From Anaerolineales bacterium UBA1429 (GTDB taxonomy: Bacteria > Chloroflexota > Anaerolineae > UBA1429), in NCBI GenBank assembly GCA_002329325.1, contig DCTX01000020.1, positions 1 to 30,523 of the forward strand: a stretch of DNA of 30,523 bases, written 5' to 3'. Of the stretch, positions 14,318 through 21,928 are shown in pieces. The stretch's first letter is position 1; the number at the start of each line of letters is the position of its first letter. The notes under the pieces are model-generated. The model was not told the origin of the DNA, ran no database searches, and was given only the letters and a program-made list of their open reading frames with translations. A program made the translations under genes and the position numbers.

Positions 14318-15469
14318 CTATCCAGATTCGGGTCGTTGCCCCTCGCGTCCTGTCAGCTCATCATAGCACGCCAGCAAGCGTTGCGCCGAGGCGCGCCAGG
14401 TGAATTGGTGGCACTGCTGGAACCCCCGGGCGCGGAGCGTCTCGCGCAGGGCGCCATCGTCCAGGGCGCGCCAGAGGGCCTCGGCCAGGGCCTCGCTGCT
14501 CGTGGGGCTCACCAGCAGGGCGGCCTCGCCCGCCACCTCGGGCAACGACGAGGCGGAGGAGGCCACCACCGGCGTGCCGCAAGCCATGGCCTCCAGCAGG
14601 GGGATGCCAAACCCCTCATAGAGCGAGGGAAATGCGAACACCTCGGCGCCGGTATACAGGGCGGGCAGGTCGGCGTCGTCCACAAAGCCGATCAGGCGTA
14701 CGTCCTCCTGCAGGCCGTAGACCTCGATGGCCTCCAGGATCGGCTCATAGAGCCAGCCGCGCCCCCCGCCGATGACCAGTTGATGCGGGATGCCGCGCTC
14801 CTGGCGCAGCAGCCGATAGGCCTCGATGAGCCGCACAAAGTTCTTGCGCGGCTGGAGGGTGCCCAGACCCAGCAGGTAGGGCCGCCGGATGCCATAGCGT
14901 TGGCGCGCTGCCGCCACCTCGGCCTCGGGACGCGGCGCGAACTCGGGCTCCACCCCGGCGTATACGACGCGGATGCGCTCCTGGGGCACGCCCAGCATCT
15001 CGATCAGGTCGTCGCGGGTGTTCTCGGAATCGGCCAATACCAGATCGGCGCGCTCGACGGAGCGAGGCACGGCGTTGAGCAGGTAGCGCAGCAGGGGCGG
15101 CGAGAAGCATTCTGGGTGCCGCAGGAACGAGAGATCGTGGATGGTGAGCACCGTTCGGGCACGGCGCACCGGCGGCAGCACGAAATCGGGCGAGTGAAAC
15201 AGGTCCAGGGGACCGGTGAACCACTCGACGGGCAGAGGCAGGCGCAGCTTTTGCCAGAGAATGGCCAGGTGCCGGTCGCTCAAGGGCAGGGCGCGCGGGG
15301 AAAAGTTGGCCGGCCAGGGGCGTGGATCGGGATCGCGCCCGGCGCTAAAGAGCACGTAGGGCGTCTCCTGGTCTAGCTCGGCCAGGGCGCGGATCAGCCC
15401 CCGCGTATAGCGGCCGATGCCGGCCCCCTGGCGCACGGCGGCGGTATAGTCAATGCCGATGGGCATCAT
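14318..15469 (-). CDS. GT4-family (GT-B fold) glycosyltransferase
   Basis: 383 residues. The ATG at 15469 overlaps the GtrA stop by four bases (ATGA), so translation is coupled; a second ATG follows directly at 15466. The N-terminal domain has IGIDYTAAVRQGAGIGRYTRGLI, a Gly-rich acceptor-side loop. The C-terminal Rossmann domain begins with YLLGLGTLQPRKN and contains the GT4 nucleotide-sugar signature FPSLYEGFGIPLLEAMACGTPVV (an E-x7-E type motif). A retaining transferase of a hexose or similar sugar onto a growing glycan at the inner face of the membrane is expected. Position in the operon with an SDR, an O-antigen ligase and GtrA supports surface polysaccharide assembly. Confidence 0.93.
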   Translation of the reverse strand: MMPIGIDYTAAVRQGAGIGRYTRGLIRALAELDQETPYVLFSAGRDPDPRPWPANFSPRALPLSDRHLAILWQKLRLPLPVEWFTGPLDLFHSPDFVLPPVRRARTVLTIHDLSFLRHPECFSPPLLRYLLNAVPRSVERADLVLADSENTRDDLIEMLGVPQERIRVVYAGVEPEFAPRPEAEVAAARQRYGIRRPYLLGLGTLQPRKNFVRLIEAYRLLRQERGIPHQLVIGGGRGWLYEPILEAIEVYGLQEDVRLIGFVDDADLPALYTGAEVFAFPSLYEGFGIPLLEAMACGTPVVASSASSLPEVAGEAALLVSPTSSEALAEALWRALDDGALRETLRARGFQQCHQFTWRASAQRLLACYDELTGREGQRPESG

Positions 15470-15918
15470 CTGACCTTCCGGTAGGTCCACACGCGGTTGA
15501 CGCCGAAATTCCAGAACAGCACCACGCCGATGGCGATGGCCTTGGCCAGGTTATAGCCCCAGGGCCCCCAGGCGTCGAACACATAGGAGGAAAGCGATAG
15601 AAAGATCGCCTGGTTGATGAGATAGCCCGCCACGTTGACCAGCAAGAACTGGCCCAACTGGGGGCCGATGGGATCGCCCTTGGTCTCGGGATAGGTCCAC
15701 AGGCGGTTCCAGGTAAAGTTGCTGAGCACGGCGGCGAAAAAGGAAAAGGTGTTGGCCAGCCACTTGGGGAAGCCAAAGACCTGGATCCCCAGGTTCAGCA
15801 GGGAAAAGTCCACCAGGGCGCCGATGGCGCCCACGACGCTGAACTTGCCAAAGCGGATCACCTCCGCTCGGTTGTTGTCCCAGAGGCTGCGAATCTGGCG
15901 GGGCAGTGGGATCATCAT
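15466..15918 (-). CDS. GtrA family membrane protein
   Basis: 150 residues with four predicted membrane helices (about 22-42, 48-66, 88-107, 122-140). Typical GtrA features are FGKFSVVGAIGALVDFSLLNLG at the start of helix 1, the NFTWNRLWTY segment after helix 2, and the matching FWNFGVNRVWTYRK at the C terminus. GtrA proteins are thought to flip or help position lipid-linked sugars (undecaprenyl-phosphate-glucose) for O-antigen or cell-wall decoration. The gene overlaps the O-antigen ligase gene upstream and the GT4 gene downstream by four bases each (ATGA), so the three are tightly coupled. Confidence 0.93.
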   Translation of the reverse strand: MMIPLPRQIRSLWDNNRAEVIRFGKFSVVGAIGALVDFSLLNLGIQVFGFPKWLANTFSFFAAVLSNFTWNRLWTYPETKGDPIGPQLGQFLLVNVAGYLINQAIFLSLSSYVFDAWGPWGYNLAKAIAIGVVLFWNFGVNRVWTYRKVR

Positions 15919-17384
15919 CGAGGCTCATCTCTGCCGGAAGGCGTGCTGGTCAGCGGAGCCACGAGCATACCCAAGATCATGGCGGCCAGCAAATAGAGGT
16001 CCTGCACGTACAGGTTGTCCACGGCGCCGTGCACCATCAGGTGCCCCAGCATGCCCAGGGCCGCCAGGGCCAGGGCGCGCGGCCAGGGCGCGGCATCCCG
16101 GGCGCGCCGCCAGGCCAGGGCCAGGGCCGAGAGCAGCAGGATCAGATAGGCGGCCAGGCCGGGCAGCCCCGTCTCGGCCAGGGTGTGCAGGTAATAGTTG
16201 TGGGCGTGGCCCAGGGGGTCTTGCCAGCGGGGGAGGGCCACCTGCGGATACACGACGGCATACTGGCCGTTGCCCACCCCCAGCCAGGGGTGAGCGGAGA
16301 ACATCTGCCAGGCGGCGTCCCAGTGGGCCAACCGCTCGATGATGGCGAAATTGGCGTCATCTATCTCTACCAGGGCCAGGTCCTGCCCCAGATAGGCGGT
16401 GGTGTCGTCCAGGCGGGCCAGGTATGAGCCAGGCACCAGGGGCTGCCACAGGGGCAAGGTGGCCAGCAGCAGCAGGGCAGCGGCCAACAGCTTGGGCCAG
16501 GCGCGGCGCGCCAGGGCCAGGGCCACCAGGCCCGCCCCTCCCACGAGCCCCAGCAGCGCCCCGCGCGACCAGCTCATGGCCAGGGCCGCTGCCATGACGG
16601 CGCCGGCGACGACGGACAGGGGCCAGAGCAACCTCTCCACGAAAGCGAGCGGCGTCGTGGGGCGCCACCAGGCCCGCCAGTGGGTCAGGGCATAGGCGTA
16701 GGCCAGGGGCAGCAGCAACCCCAGGTAGCCGCCATAGGGGTTCGGCTGGGCAAAGGTGCCATAGGCGCGCATGTAGCGGTCCGAGAGGAGGAACCCTGGA
16801 GGGCCAACCCGGGCCACGAACTGGTAGACGCCCAAGAGACCCTGGGCCAGGCCGCCGACCAGGAGGAAGAGGGCCAGCCAGCGCCGCTCGCCCCAAGAGA
16901 CGCGCCCGCCGACATACAGGAACAACAGGGGGAACTCGATCCATTTGAGCAGCTCGGCCAGGGCGGGCGCCATCGCCAGGGCGCGCAGCAGCGAGAGGGC
17001 CATGATCCCCGCCAACCCCAGCGCGGCCCAAATGAGGCGCGAGCGCCCCACCCGCAGATCGCGCCAGGCCAGGGCCTGCAGCGCCCAGGCGCCCAGGAAG
17101 GCAGCCAAGACGAGCTGGGCGGCGCTGAGGGTGAACCCGCCCAGGCTCAGCGTGAAGAGCGGCCCAAAAGGCACGGCGATGGCCAGGGCGTAGAGGCCCA
17201 GGGTGGGGTAGCGGAGCAGCAACAGGGCGCCCGTCGCGCCGGCTGCCAGCAAGAGGGCCAGGGTCAGGGGCGCGCGCGCCATAAAGGCCCCCAGGGCCAG
17301 CAAGGCGACAAGGGATAGCAGGGCGCGCAGGGCGGCGGCGAGGCGGCCCTCGGGGCGGGGCAGGGCCAGGGGCGCGCTGCCCAT
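15915..17384 (-). CDS. O-antigen ligase / polymerase (Wzy-WaaL superfamily) membrane protein
   Basis: 489 residues. The ATG at 17384 (MGSAPLALPRPEG) starts two bases after the last base of the SDR stop; the longer frame upstream overlaps that gene and is not real. About 10-12 hydrophobic segments fill the protein. The O-antigen ligase signature region lies in the second half: a long periplasmic loop with WDAAWQMFSAHPWLGVGNGQY and HAHNYYLHTLAETGLPGLAAYL, where the H-x-H-N and E-x-G-x-x-G pattern is characteristic. It joins or polymerises lipid-linked glycan on the outer face. Whether it is a ligase (WaaL) or a polymerase (Wzy) cannot be told from this sequence. Confidence 0.93.
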   Translation of the reverse strand: MGSAPLALPRPEGRLAAALRALLSLVALLALGAFMARAPLTLALLLAAGATGALLLLRYPTLGLYALAIAVPFGPLFTLSLGGFTLSAAQLVLAAFLGAWALQALAWRDLRVGRSRLIWAALGLAGIMALSLLRALAMAPALAELLKWIEFPLLFLYVGGRVSWGERRWLALFLLVGGLAQGLLGVYQFVARVGPPGFLLSDRYMRAYGTFAQPNPYGGYLGLLLPLAYAYALTHWRAWWRPTTPLAFVERLLWPLSVVAGAVMAAALAMSWSRGALLGLVGGAGLVALALARRAWPKLLAAALLLLATLPLWQPLVPGSYLARLDDTTAYLGQDLALVEIDDANFAIIERLAHWDAAWQMFSAHPWLGVGNGQYAVVYPQVALPRWQDPLGHAHNYYLHTLAETGLPGLAAYLILLLSALALAWRRARDAAPWPRALALAALGMLGHLMVHGAVDNLYVQDLYLLAAMILGMLVAPLTSTPSGRDEPR

Positions 17385-17385
17385 C

Positions 17386-18339
17386 TTACCCCTCGCCTCG
17401 GACGCGCGGCTCAAAGTAGGCGATGGTCTGCGCCAGCCCTTCCTCCAGAGGCACCTGGGGCTCCCAGCCCAGCAGGGCGCGGGCCTTGGTGATATCGGGT
17501 TGGCGTGTCTGGGGGTCATCCTGGGTGCGCGCATCCTGGGGGACCACAAGGATGATCTCGGAGGAGCTGCGCGTTAGGGCGATCACGAGCTCGGCCAGCC
17601 CCAGGATGGTGATCTCCCGCGGGTTGCCCAGGTTGACGGGCTGCACCTCGTCGGAGAGCAACAGGCGGTAGAGCCCCTCCACCAGGTCTGATACGTAGCA
17701 AAAGCTGCGGGTGCGCGAGCCGTCGTCATAGACGGTCAACGGCTGCCCTTGCAGCGCCTGGCGCACAAAGTTCGGCACGACGCGCCCGTCATTGAGGCGC
17801 ATGCGTGGGCCGTAGGTGTTGAAAATGCGCGCGATGCGGGTCTCCAGGCCGTGGGCCTGGTGGTAGGCCATGGTCAGGGCCTCGCCAAAGCGTTTCGACT
17901 CGTCATAGACGCCCCGGGGGCCGACGGGGTTCACGTTGCCCCAGTAGGTCTCGGGTTGGGGGTGCACCAACGGGTCGCCGTACACCTCGGAGGTGGAGGC
18001 GAGTAGAAAGCGCGCGCCCTTGGCCCGCGCCAACCCCAGGGCGTGATAGACGCCCAGGGCGCCCACCTTGAGGGTCTGGATGGGCATCTGCAAATAGTCC
18101 ACGGGGCTGGGCAACGAGGCGAGGTGCAGGATCGCGTCCAGTGGGCCATCCACATGGATCGGCTGGTTCACATCGTGGTGGACAAAGGCGAAGCGAGGGT
18201 GGCCCTGCAGGTGGGCGAGGTTATCCAGGCTGCCGGTGATCAGGTTATCCATGGCCAGCACGGTGTCGCCCCGCGATAGGGCCAGGTCGCTCAGGTGTGA
18301 GCCGACAAACCCCGCGCCGCCGGTGATGAGCACGCGCAT
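17386..18339 (-). CDS. NAD-dependent SDR, UDP-glucuronate decarboxylase (UDP-xylose synthase)-like
   Basis: 317 residues from the ATG at 18339, preceded by AAGGGGG. The extended SDR plan is clear: Rossmann GGAGFVGSH (7-15), active-site Ser/Thr in LASTSEVYGDP (114-122), and the YxxxK pair Y145-K149 in GVYDESKR. The C-terminal half matches UDP-glucuronate decarboxylases closely in wording: NTYGPRMRLNDGRVVPNF, QPLTVYDDGSRTRSFCYVSDLVEGL, and QDDPQTRQPDITKARALLGWEP. Expected reaction: UDP-glucuronate to UDP-xylose and CO2 with bound NAD. It would supply a pentose donor to the glycosyltransferase genes downstream. A UDP-glucose 4-epimerase or other SDR is less likely. First gene of the minus-strand operon, with a strong promoter. 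Confidence 0.88.
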   Translation of the reverse strand: MRVLITGGAGFVGSHLSDLALSRGDTVLAMDNLITGSLDNLAHLQGHPRFAFVHHDVNQPIHVDGPLDAILHLASLPSPVDYLQMPIQTLKVGALGVYHALGLARAKGARFLLASTSEVYGDPLVHPQPETYWGNVNPVGPRGVYDESKRFGEALTMAYHQAHGLETRIARIFNTYGPRMRLNDGRVVPNFVRQALQGQPLTVYDDGSRTRSFCYVSDLVEGLYRLLLSDEVQPVNLGNPREITILGLAELVIALTRSSSEIILVVPQDARTQDDPQTRQPDITKARALLGWEPQVPLEEGLAQTIAYFEPRVRGEG

Positions 18340-18370
18340 CGTGAGCCCCCTTGCCGATCGGATGGATGCC

Positions 18371-18399
18371 AGTATAGCGCAGCGGCCCAGGGGGGTCAA
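18371..18399 (-). promoter_or_regulatory. Promoter of the polysaccharide operon
   Basis: Minus strand TTGACC (18394-18399), 17-nt spacer, TATACT (18371-18376), 32 bases before the ATG at 18339. Confidence 0.8.
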
Positions 18400-18442
18400 A
18401 GGTTGCGGCGGGGCGCCCACGGCGTCTTCAGGGGGGGCATGT

Positions 18443-18484
18443 CATGTACATGTCGCTCGCCGACCGAGTGCGGGTCCCACTCGG
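18443..18484. repeat. Palindrome and inverted repeat in the operon/glgX divergent region
   Basis: CATGTACATG (18443-18452) is a perfect 10-bp palindrome; next to it CCGAGTG (18464-18470) and CACTCGG (18478-18484) form a 7-bp hairpin with a 7-nt loop. Both lie between the divergent promoters in the 295-base gap between SDR and glgX, which otherwise holds only the two promoters. They could bind a regulator; nothing shows which. Confidence 0.35.
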
Positions 18485-18604
18485 CGGATGCGGCGCACAC
18501 ACGCACGGCGCGCTCTGGCCATAGAAGGAGCAGCAAAGCATGAAAAAGCAAAGGGAAGCTCATCTTTGCCCCCGGTCCCCCCGCTACCTCTCCTGTACGG
18601 GGTA

Positions 18605-18613
18605 TGGTATACT
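18605..18613 (+). promoter_or_regulatory. Extended -10 promoter of glgX
   Basis: TG-G-TATACT (18605-18613), an extended -10 element without a recognisable -35, 21 bases before the ATG. The start point would fall close to the ribosome binding site at 18621-18628. Confidence 0.5.
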
Positions 18614-18634
18614 CGTGGCCAGGAGGAGAAGCCC

Positions 18635-20728
18635 ATGCCCGATCCGCGCTCGATCCGGGCGCTGCCTGGCCACCCGGCGCCCCTGGGCGCCACTGTGCAC
18701 CAAGAGGGCGTCAACTTTTCGCTCTTTGCCGACCATGCTACGGCGGTAGAGCTCCTGCTCTTTGACCGCTATGACCAGCCCGCCCCCACCTACGTGATCC
18801 GCCTGGACCCCCAGGTCAACCGCACCTACTACTATTGGCACGTGCTGGTCCCCGGCCTGGGCGACGGCCAGATCTATGGCTATCGCGTCTATGGCCCCAA
18901 TGAGCCCCAGGAGGGACACCGCTACAACCCGGCCAAGGTGCTGCTGGACCCCTACGCCCGGGCGGTGGCCTATGGCGACAACTGGCGGCGCGCTGAGGCC
19001 TATGGCGAGGGCGATAATGCCCGTTCGGCCCTCAAGTGCGTGGTGGTGGACCTGGAGGGCTATGATTGGGGCGGGGATCGCCCGCTGCAGCGGCCCATGC
19101 GCGAGACGGTGATCTACGAGACCCATGTGCGCGGGCTGACGGCCCACCCCTCCGCCGGGGTGGCGTGCCCGGGGACGTACCGGGCCCTGGTGGACAAGAT
19201 CCCCTACCTCCGCTCTCTGGGCATCACGGCCGTCGAGCTCTTGCCTGTGCAGCAGTTCGATCCCCAGGAGGGAGCGCGGGCGAATCCACTGACCGGCGAG
19301 CCCCTCAGCAACTACTGGGGGTATGCCCAGGTGGCGCTCTTTGCGCCCCACCAGGGCTATGCCTGCCGGCCGGGCGGGCGCGCCGTTGTGGACGAGTTCC
19401 GCGATATGGTCAAGGCGCTGCACGCCGCCGGCATCGAGGTGATCCTGGATGTGGTGTTCAACCACACCGCCGAGGGCGATGAGAACGGGCCCACCATCAG
19501 CTTTCGCGGGCTGGCCAACGACGCCTACTATCTGCTGGCCGAGGACAAGAGCCGCTACCTGGATTTCACCGGCTGCGCCCACACCCTCAGCGCCAACCAC
19601 TCCATCGTGCGCCGGCTGATCCGCGATTGCCTGCGCCACTGGGTGAGCGCCTACCATGTGGATGGCTTTCGCTTTGACCTGGCCTCGGCCCTTTCGCGGG
19701 ACGACCAGGGCCGCCCCATCAGCGATGCGCCCCTGATCTGGGAGATCGAGTCCGATCCGGTGCTGGCGGGCACCAAGCTCATCGCCGAGGCCTGGGACGC
19801 CTCGGGCTACTACCAGCTCGGTGGGTTCACCGGCGACCGCTGGGCCGAGTGGAACGGGCGCTTTCGCGACGATCTGCGGCGCTTTGCGCGCGGCGATCCC
19901 GGCACCGTGCGCGACCTGGCCTGGCGCATGACCGGCAGCTTTGACCTGTTCCGCAAGAAGGCCAGCTACAGCTCGCACCGCAGCATCAACTATATCACCG
20001 CCCACGACGGGTTCACCCTGGCCGACCTGGTGGCCTACAACCGCAAGCACAACCTGGCCAACGGCGAGAGGAACCGCGACGGCACCGATCACAACTTCTC
20101 CTGGAATTGCGGCGTCGAGGGCCCCTCGGACGATCCCGGGGTGCGGGCGCTGCGGGCCCGCCAGATGCGCAATCTGTTGGCCCTGCTGATGGTGGCCCGG
20201 GGCACGCCCATGCTCCTGGGCGGCGACGAGTTCGCCCGCACCCAGAAGGGCAACAACAACGCCTACTGTCAGGATAACGAGGTGGGCTGGTACGACTGGT
20301 CCTTCGTCGAGGCCCATGCTGACCTGGTGCGCTTTGTGCGGCAACTTGTGGCCCTGCGGCGGCGCCACCCCACCCTGACCGCCGATCACCGCATGGATGG
20401 CAAACCCTACGAGGCCATGCTGAACGAGGGGGTTACCTTCCACGGCGTGCAGCTCGGGCGTCCCGATTGGGGCTACTACTCCCATTCCCTGGCCATGCAC
20501 CTGCACGGCCAGGAGGGCGATGTCGGCTTTTACGTCATCGCCAACGCCTACTATGAGCCGCTGACCTTTGCGCTGCCCGCCGATCTCGCCTGGCGCCGGC
20601 TGGTGGACACCGCTCTCTCGCCGCCCGAGGATATCGTCGAAGATGAGGGCCAGGCCCCGCTGCTGGATGCACCCAGCTACCGGGCGGCGGCGCGTTCGGT
20701 GGTGATCCTTCAGGAGCAACGCCCGTAG
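18635..20728 (+). CDS. glgX: Glycogen debranching enzyme (isoamylase type)
   Basis: 697 residues from the ATG at 18635, with AGGAGGAG just upstream; the open frame further left is not used. The N-terminal 110 residues form a CBM48 domain (GATVHQEGVNFSLFADHATAVELLLF). The GH13 catalytic barrel shows all four conserved regions: DVVFNH (272-277), GFRFD with nucleophile D348, AEAWD with acid/base E385, and AHDG with H457-D458. ETHVRGLT and the SYSSHRSINYITAHDGFTLADLVAYNRKHN region are typical of GlgX. The enzyme cuts alpha-1,6 branches of phosphorylase-limited glycogen in the cytoplasm. No other glg gene is nearby, so its pathway partners lie elsewhere. Confidence 0.95.
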   Translation: MPDPRSIRALPGHPAPLGATVHQEGVNFSLFADHATAVELLLFDRYDQPAPTYVIRLDPQVNRTYYYWHVLVPGLGDGQIYGYRVYGPNEPQEGHRYNPAKVLLDPYARAVAYGDNWRRAEAYGEGDNARSALKCVVVDLEGYDWGGDRPLQRPMRETVIYETHVRGLTAHPSAGVACPGTYRALVDKIPYLRSLGITAVELLPVQQFDPQEGARANPLTGEPLSNYWGYAQVALFAPHQGYACRPGGRAVVDEFRDMVKALHAAGIEVILDVVFNHTAEGDENGPTISFRGLANDAYYLLAEDKSRYLDFTGCAHTLSANHSIVRRLIRDCLRHWVSAYHVDGFRFDLASALSRDDQGRPISDAPLIWEIESDPVLAGTKLIAEAWDASGYYQLGGFTGDRWAEWNGRFRDDLRRFARGDPGTVRDLAWRMTGSFDLFRKKASYSSHRSINYITAHDGFTLADLVAYNRKHNLANGERNRDGTDHNFSWNCGVEGPSDDPGVRALRARQMRNLLALLMVARGTPMLLGGDEFARTQKGNNNAYCQDNEVGWYDWSFVEAHADLVRFVRQLVALRRRHPTLTADHRMDGKPYEAMLNEGVTFHGVQLGRPDWGYYSHSLAMHLHGQEGDVGFYVIANAYYEPLTFALPADLAWRRLVDTALSPPEDIVEDEGQAPLLDAPSYRAAARSVVILQEQRP

Positions 20729-20772
20729 GCGCGGCCCCTCATGAAGGCTGGCCCAACCCCACCTGGCGCCGG

Positions 20773-20801
20773 TTGCTGCCCTGCGCCCTCTGCCCTACAA
20801 T
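20773..20801 (+). promoter_or_regulatory. Promoter of selD
   Basis: TTGCTG (20773-20778), 17-nt spacer, TACAAT (20796-20801). The start is expected near 20808, so the mRNA includes the ATG at 20836 and its AGGAG site (20822-20826). This supports the selenocysteine reading of the gene. Confidence 0.65.
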
Positions 20802-20835
20802 GGCGTCGTCAACCACGTGATAGGAGCACCATCGC

Positions 20836-21915
20836 ATGACGGTCTGCGAACCGCGCGTTCCGCTGGATGCGCGAGGGCCCATCCGCCTGACCCAGCTCGC
20901 GAAAGCGGCTGGTTGAGGCGGCAAGCGGGCCGCTACGGCCCTGGCGCGCGTGACGCGCCATCTGGCAGACATCTTTGACGAGGCCCTCTGGCCCGATCTG
21001 CTCGTCGGCCTGGCCACTGCCGACGATGCGGCCGTCTGGCGCCTGGACGAGGGCCGCGCCCTGATCGCCACGGTGGACTTTTTCACGCCGGTGGTGGATG
21101 ACCCCTACGACTATGGCGCCATCGCGGCAGCCAACGCCCTCAGCGATATCTATGCCATGGGCGGGCAGCCCTTCCTGGCGCTGAACCTGGCCGCCATGCC
21201 TGCCGAGCTGCCCGCCGAGATGCTGCAGGAGATCGTGCGAGGGGGCGCGGAGAAGGTGCGCGAGGCGGGGGCCATCGTGGCCGGCGGCCACACCATCGAT
21301 GACGATGAGCCCAAGTTCGGCTATGCCGTATTGGGCATGGCCGCCCCCGAGCGCCTGGGGGTCAAGGCAGGGGCCCGGCCCGGCGATCGAATCCTGCTCA
21401 CCAAGCCCCTGGGCGTGGGCATCATCACCACGGCCTTCAAGGCCGATCAGGCCGAGCTCGAGCATCTCGCCGTCGTGACCGAGTGGATGAAGCGCCTGAA
21501 CAGAGTCGCCGCCGAGGCCCTCCGAAGCGTTCAACCCCACGCGGTGACGGACATCACCGGCTTTGGGCTGCTGGGCCACGCCTGGGAGGTGTCCCAGCGC
21601 AGCGGGGTGCGCCTGCGGCTGCGCTATGCCGCCCTGCCCTTCCACCCTGGCGCCCAGCGCTATGCCGACGAACTCCTTTTCCCCGCCCTGGCCAACAACA
21701 ACATGGCCGACTATGGCGAGCACGTGCGCTTTGGCCCCGGCCTCGAGTACGAGCAGCAGATGCTCCTCTTTACCCCCGAGACCTCGGGGGGGCTGCTGAT
21801 CTCGCTGGCGCCTGCCGAGGCGGAACAGTACACCCGGGCCGCCGCCGAGCTCGGCCAATCCGTCTGGCAGATTGGCGAGGTTCTGGCGGGCGACCCGGGC
21901 ATCGAAGTGCTCTAG
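20836..21915 (+). CDS. selD: Selenide, water dikinase with in-frame UGA (selenocysteine) at the active site
   Basis: 359 codons from the ATG at 20836, with AGGAG nine bases upstream. Codon 27 (20914-20916) is TGA. Reading through it gives IRLTQLAKAAG-U-GGK, which aligns with IRLTQYSHGAG-C-GCK of E. coli SelD, so U27 occupies the place of catalytic Cys17 and K30 that of Lys20. Downstream the frame continues as SelD: DDAAVW, TVDFFTPVVDDPYDYG, ANALSDIYAMGGQPF, AGGHTIDDDEPKFGYAVLG, LTKPLGVGI, TDITGFGLLGH. A plain start at GTG 20950 would lose the catalytic loop and has no ribosome binding site. SelD makes selenophosphate from selenide and ATP for Sec and selenouridine synthesis. Sec-containing SelD is known in other bacteria. 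The second Cys of the CGC motif is Gly here. A TGC-to-TGA error or pseudogene is the alternative. Confidence 0.88.
20917..20959 (+). promoter_or_regulatory. Candidate bacterial SECIS region after the selD UGA
   Basis: Directly after the UGA, GGGCC (20927-20931) pairs with GGCCC (20937-20941) around the loop GCTAC, so the apical loop lies 16-20 nt beyond the UGA, within the usual range for bacterial SECIS elements. A second hairpin, GGCGCG (20943-20948) with CGCGCC (20954-20959), follows. Bacterial SECIS sequences vary, so only position and pairing support this. Confidence 0.55.
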
Positions 21916-21928
21916 CCTGGGCCTGGCC

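Noticed and set aside
16000..17350. Repeated ccagggccagg-like words in the O-antigen ligase gene
   Set aside because: They are Leu/Ala codons of membrane helices read in antisense, not a DNA repeat array; spacing is irregular, so not CRISPR.
18584..20719. 711-codon minus-strand open frame opposite glgX
   Set aside because: Perfect antisense of a gene with all catalytic motifs; translation is low-complexity.
20950..21915. selD starting at the GTG at 20950
   Set aside because: Would lack the catalytic loop of SelD and has no ribosome binding site, whereas the ATG at 20836 has promoter, binding site and homologous sequence across the UGA.
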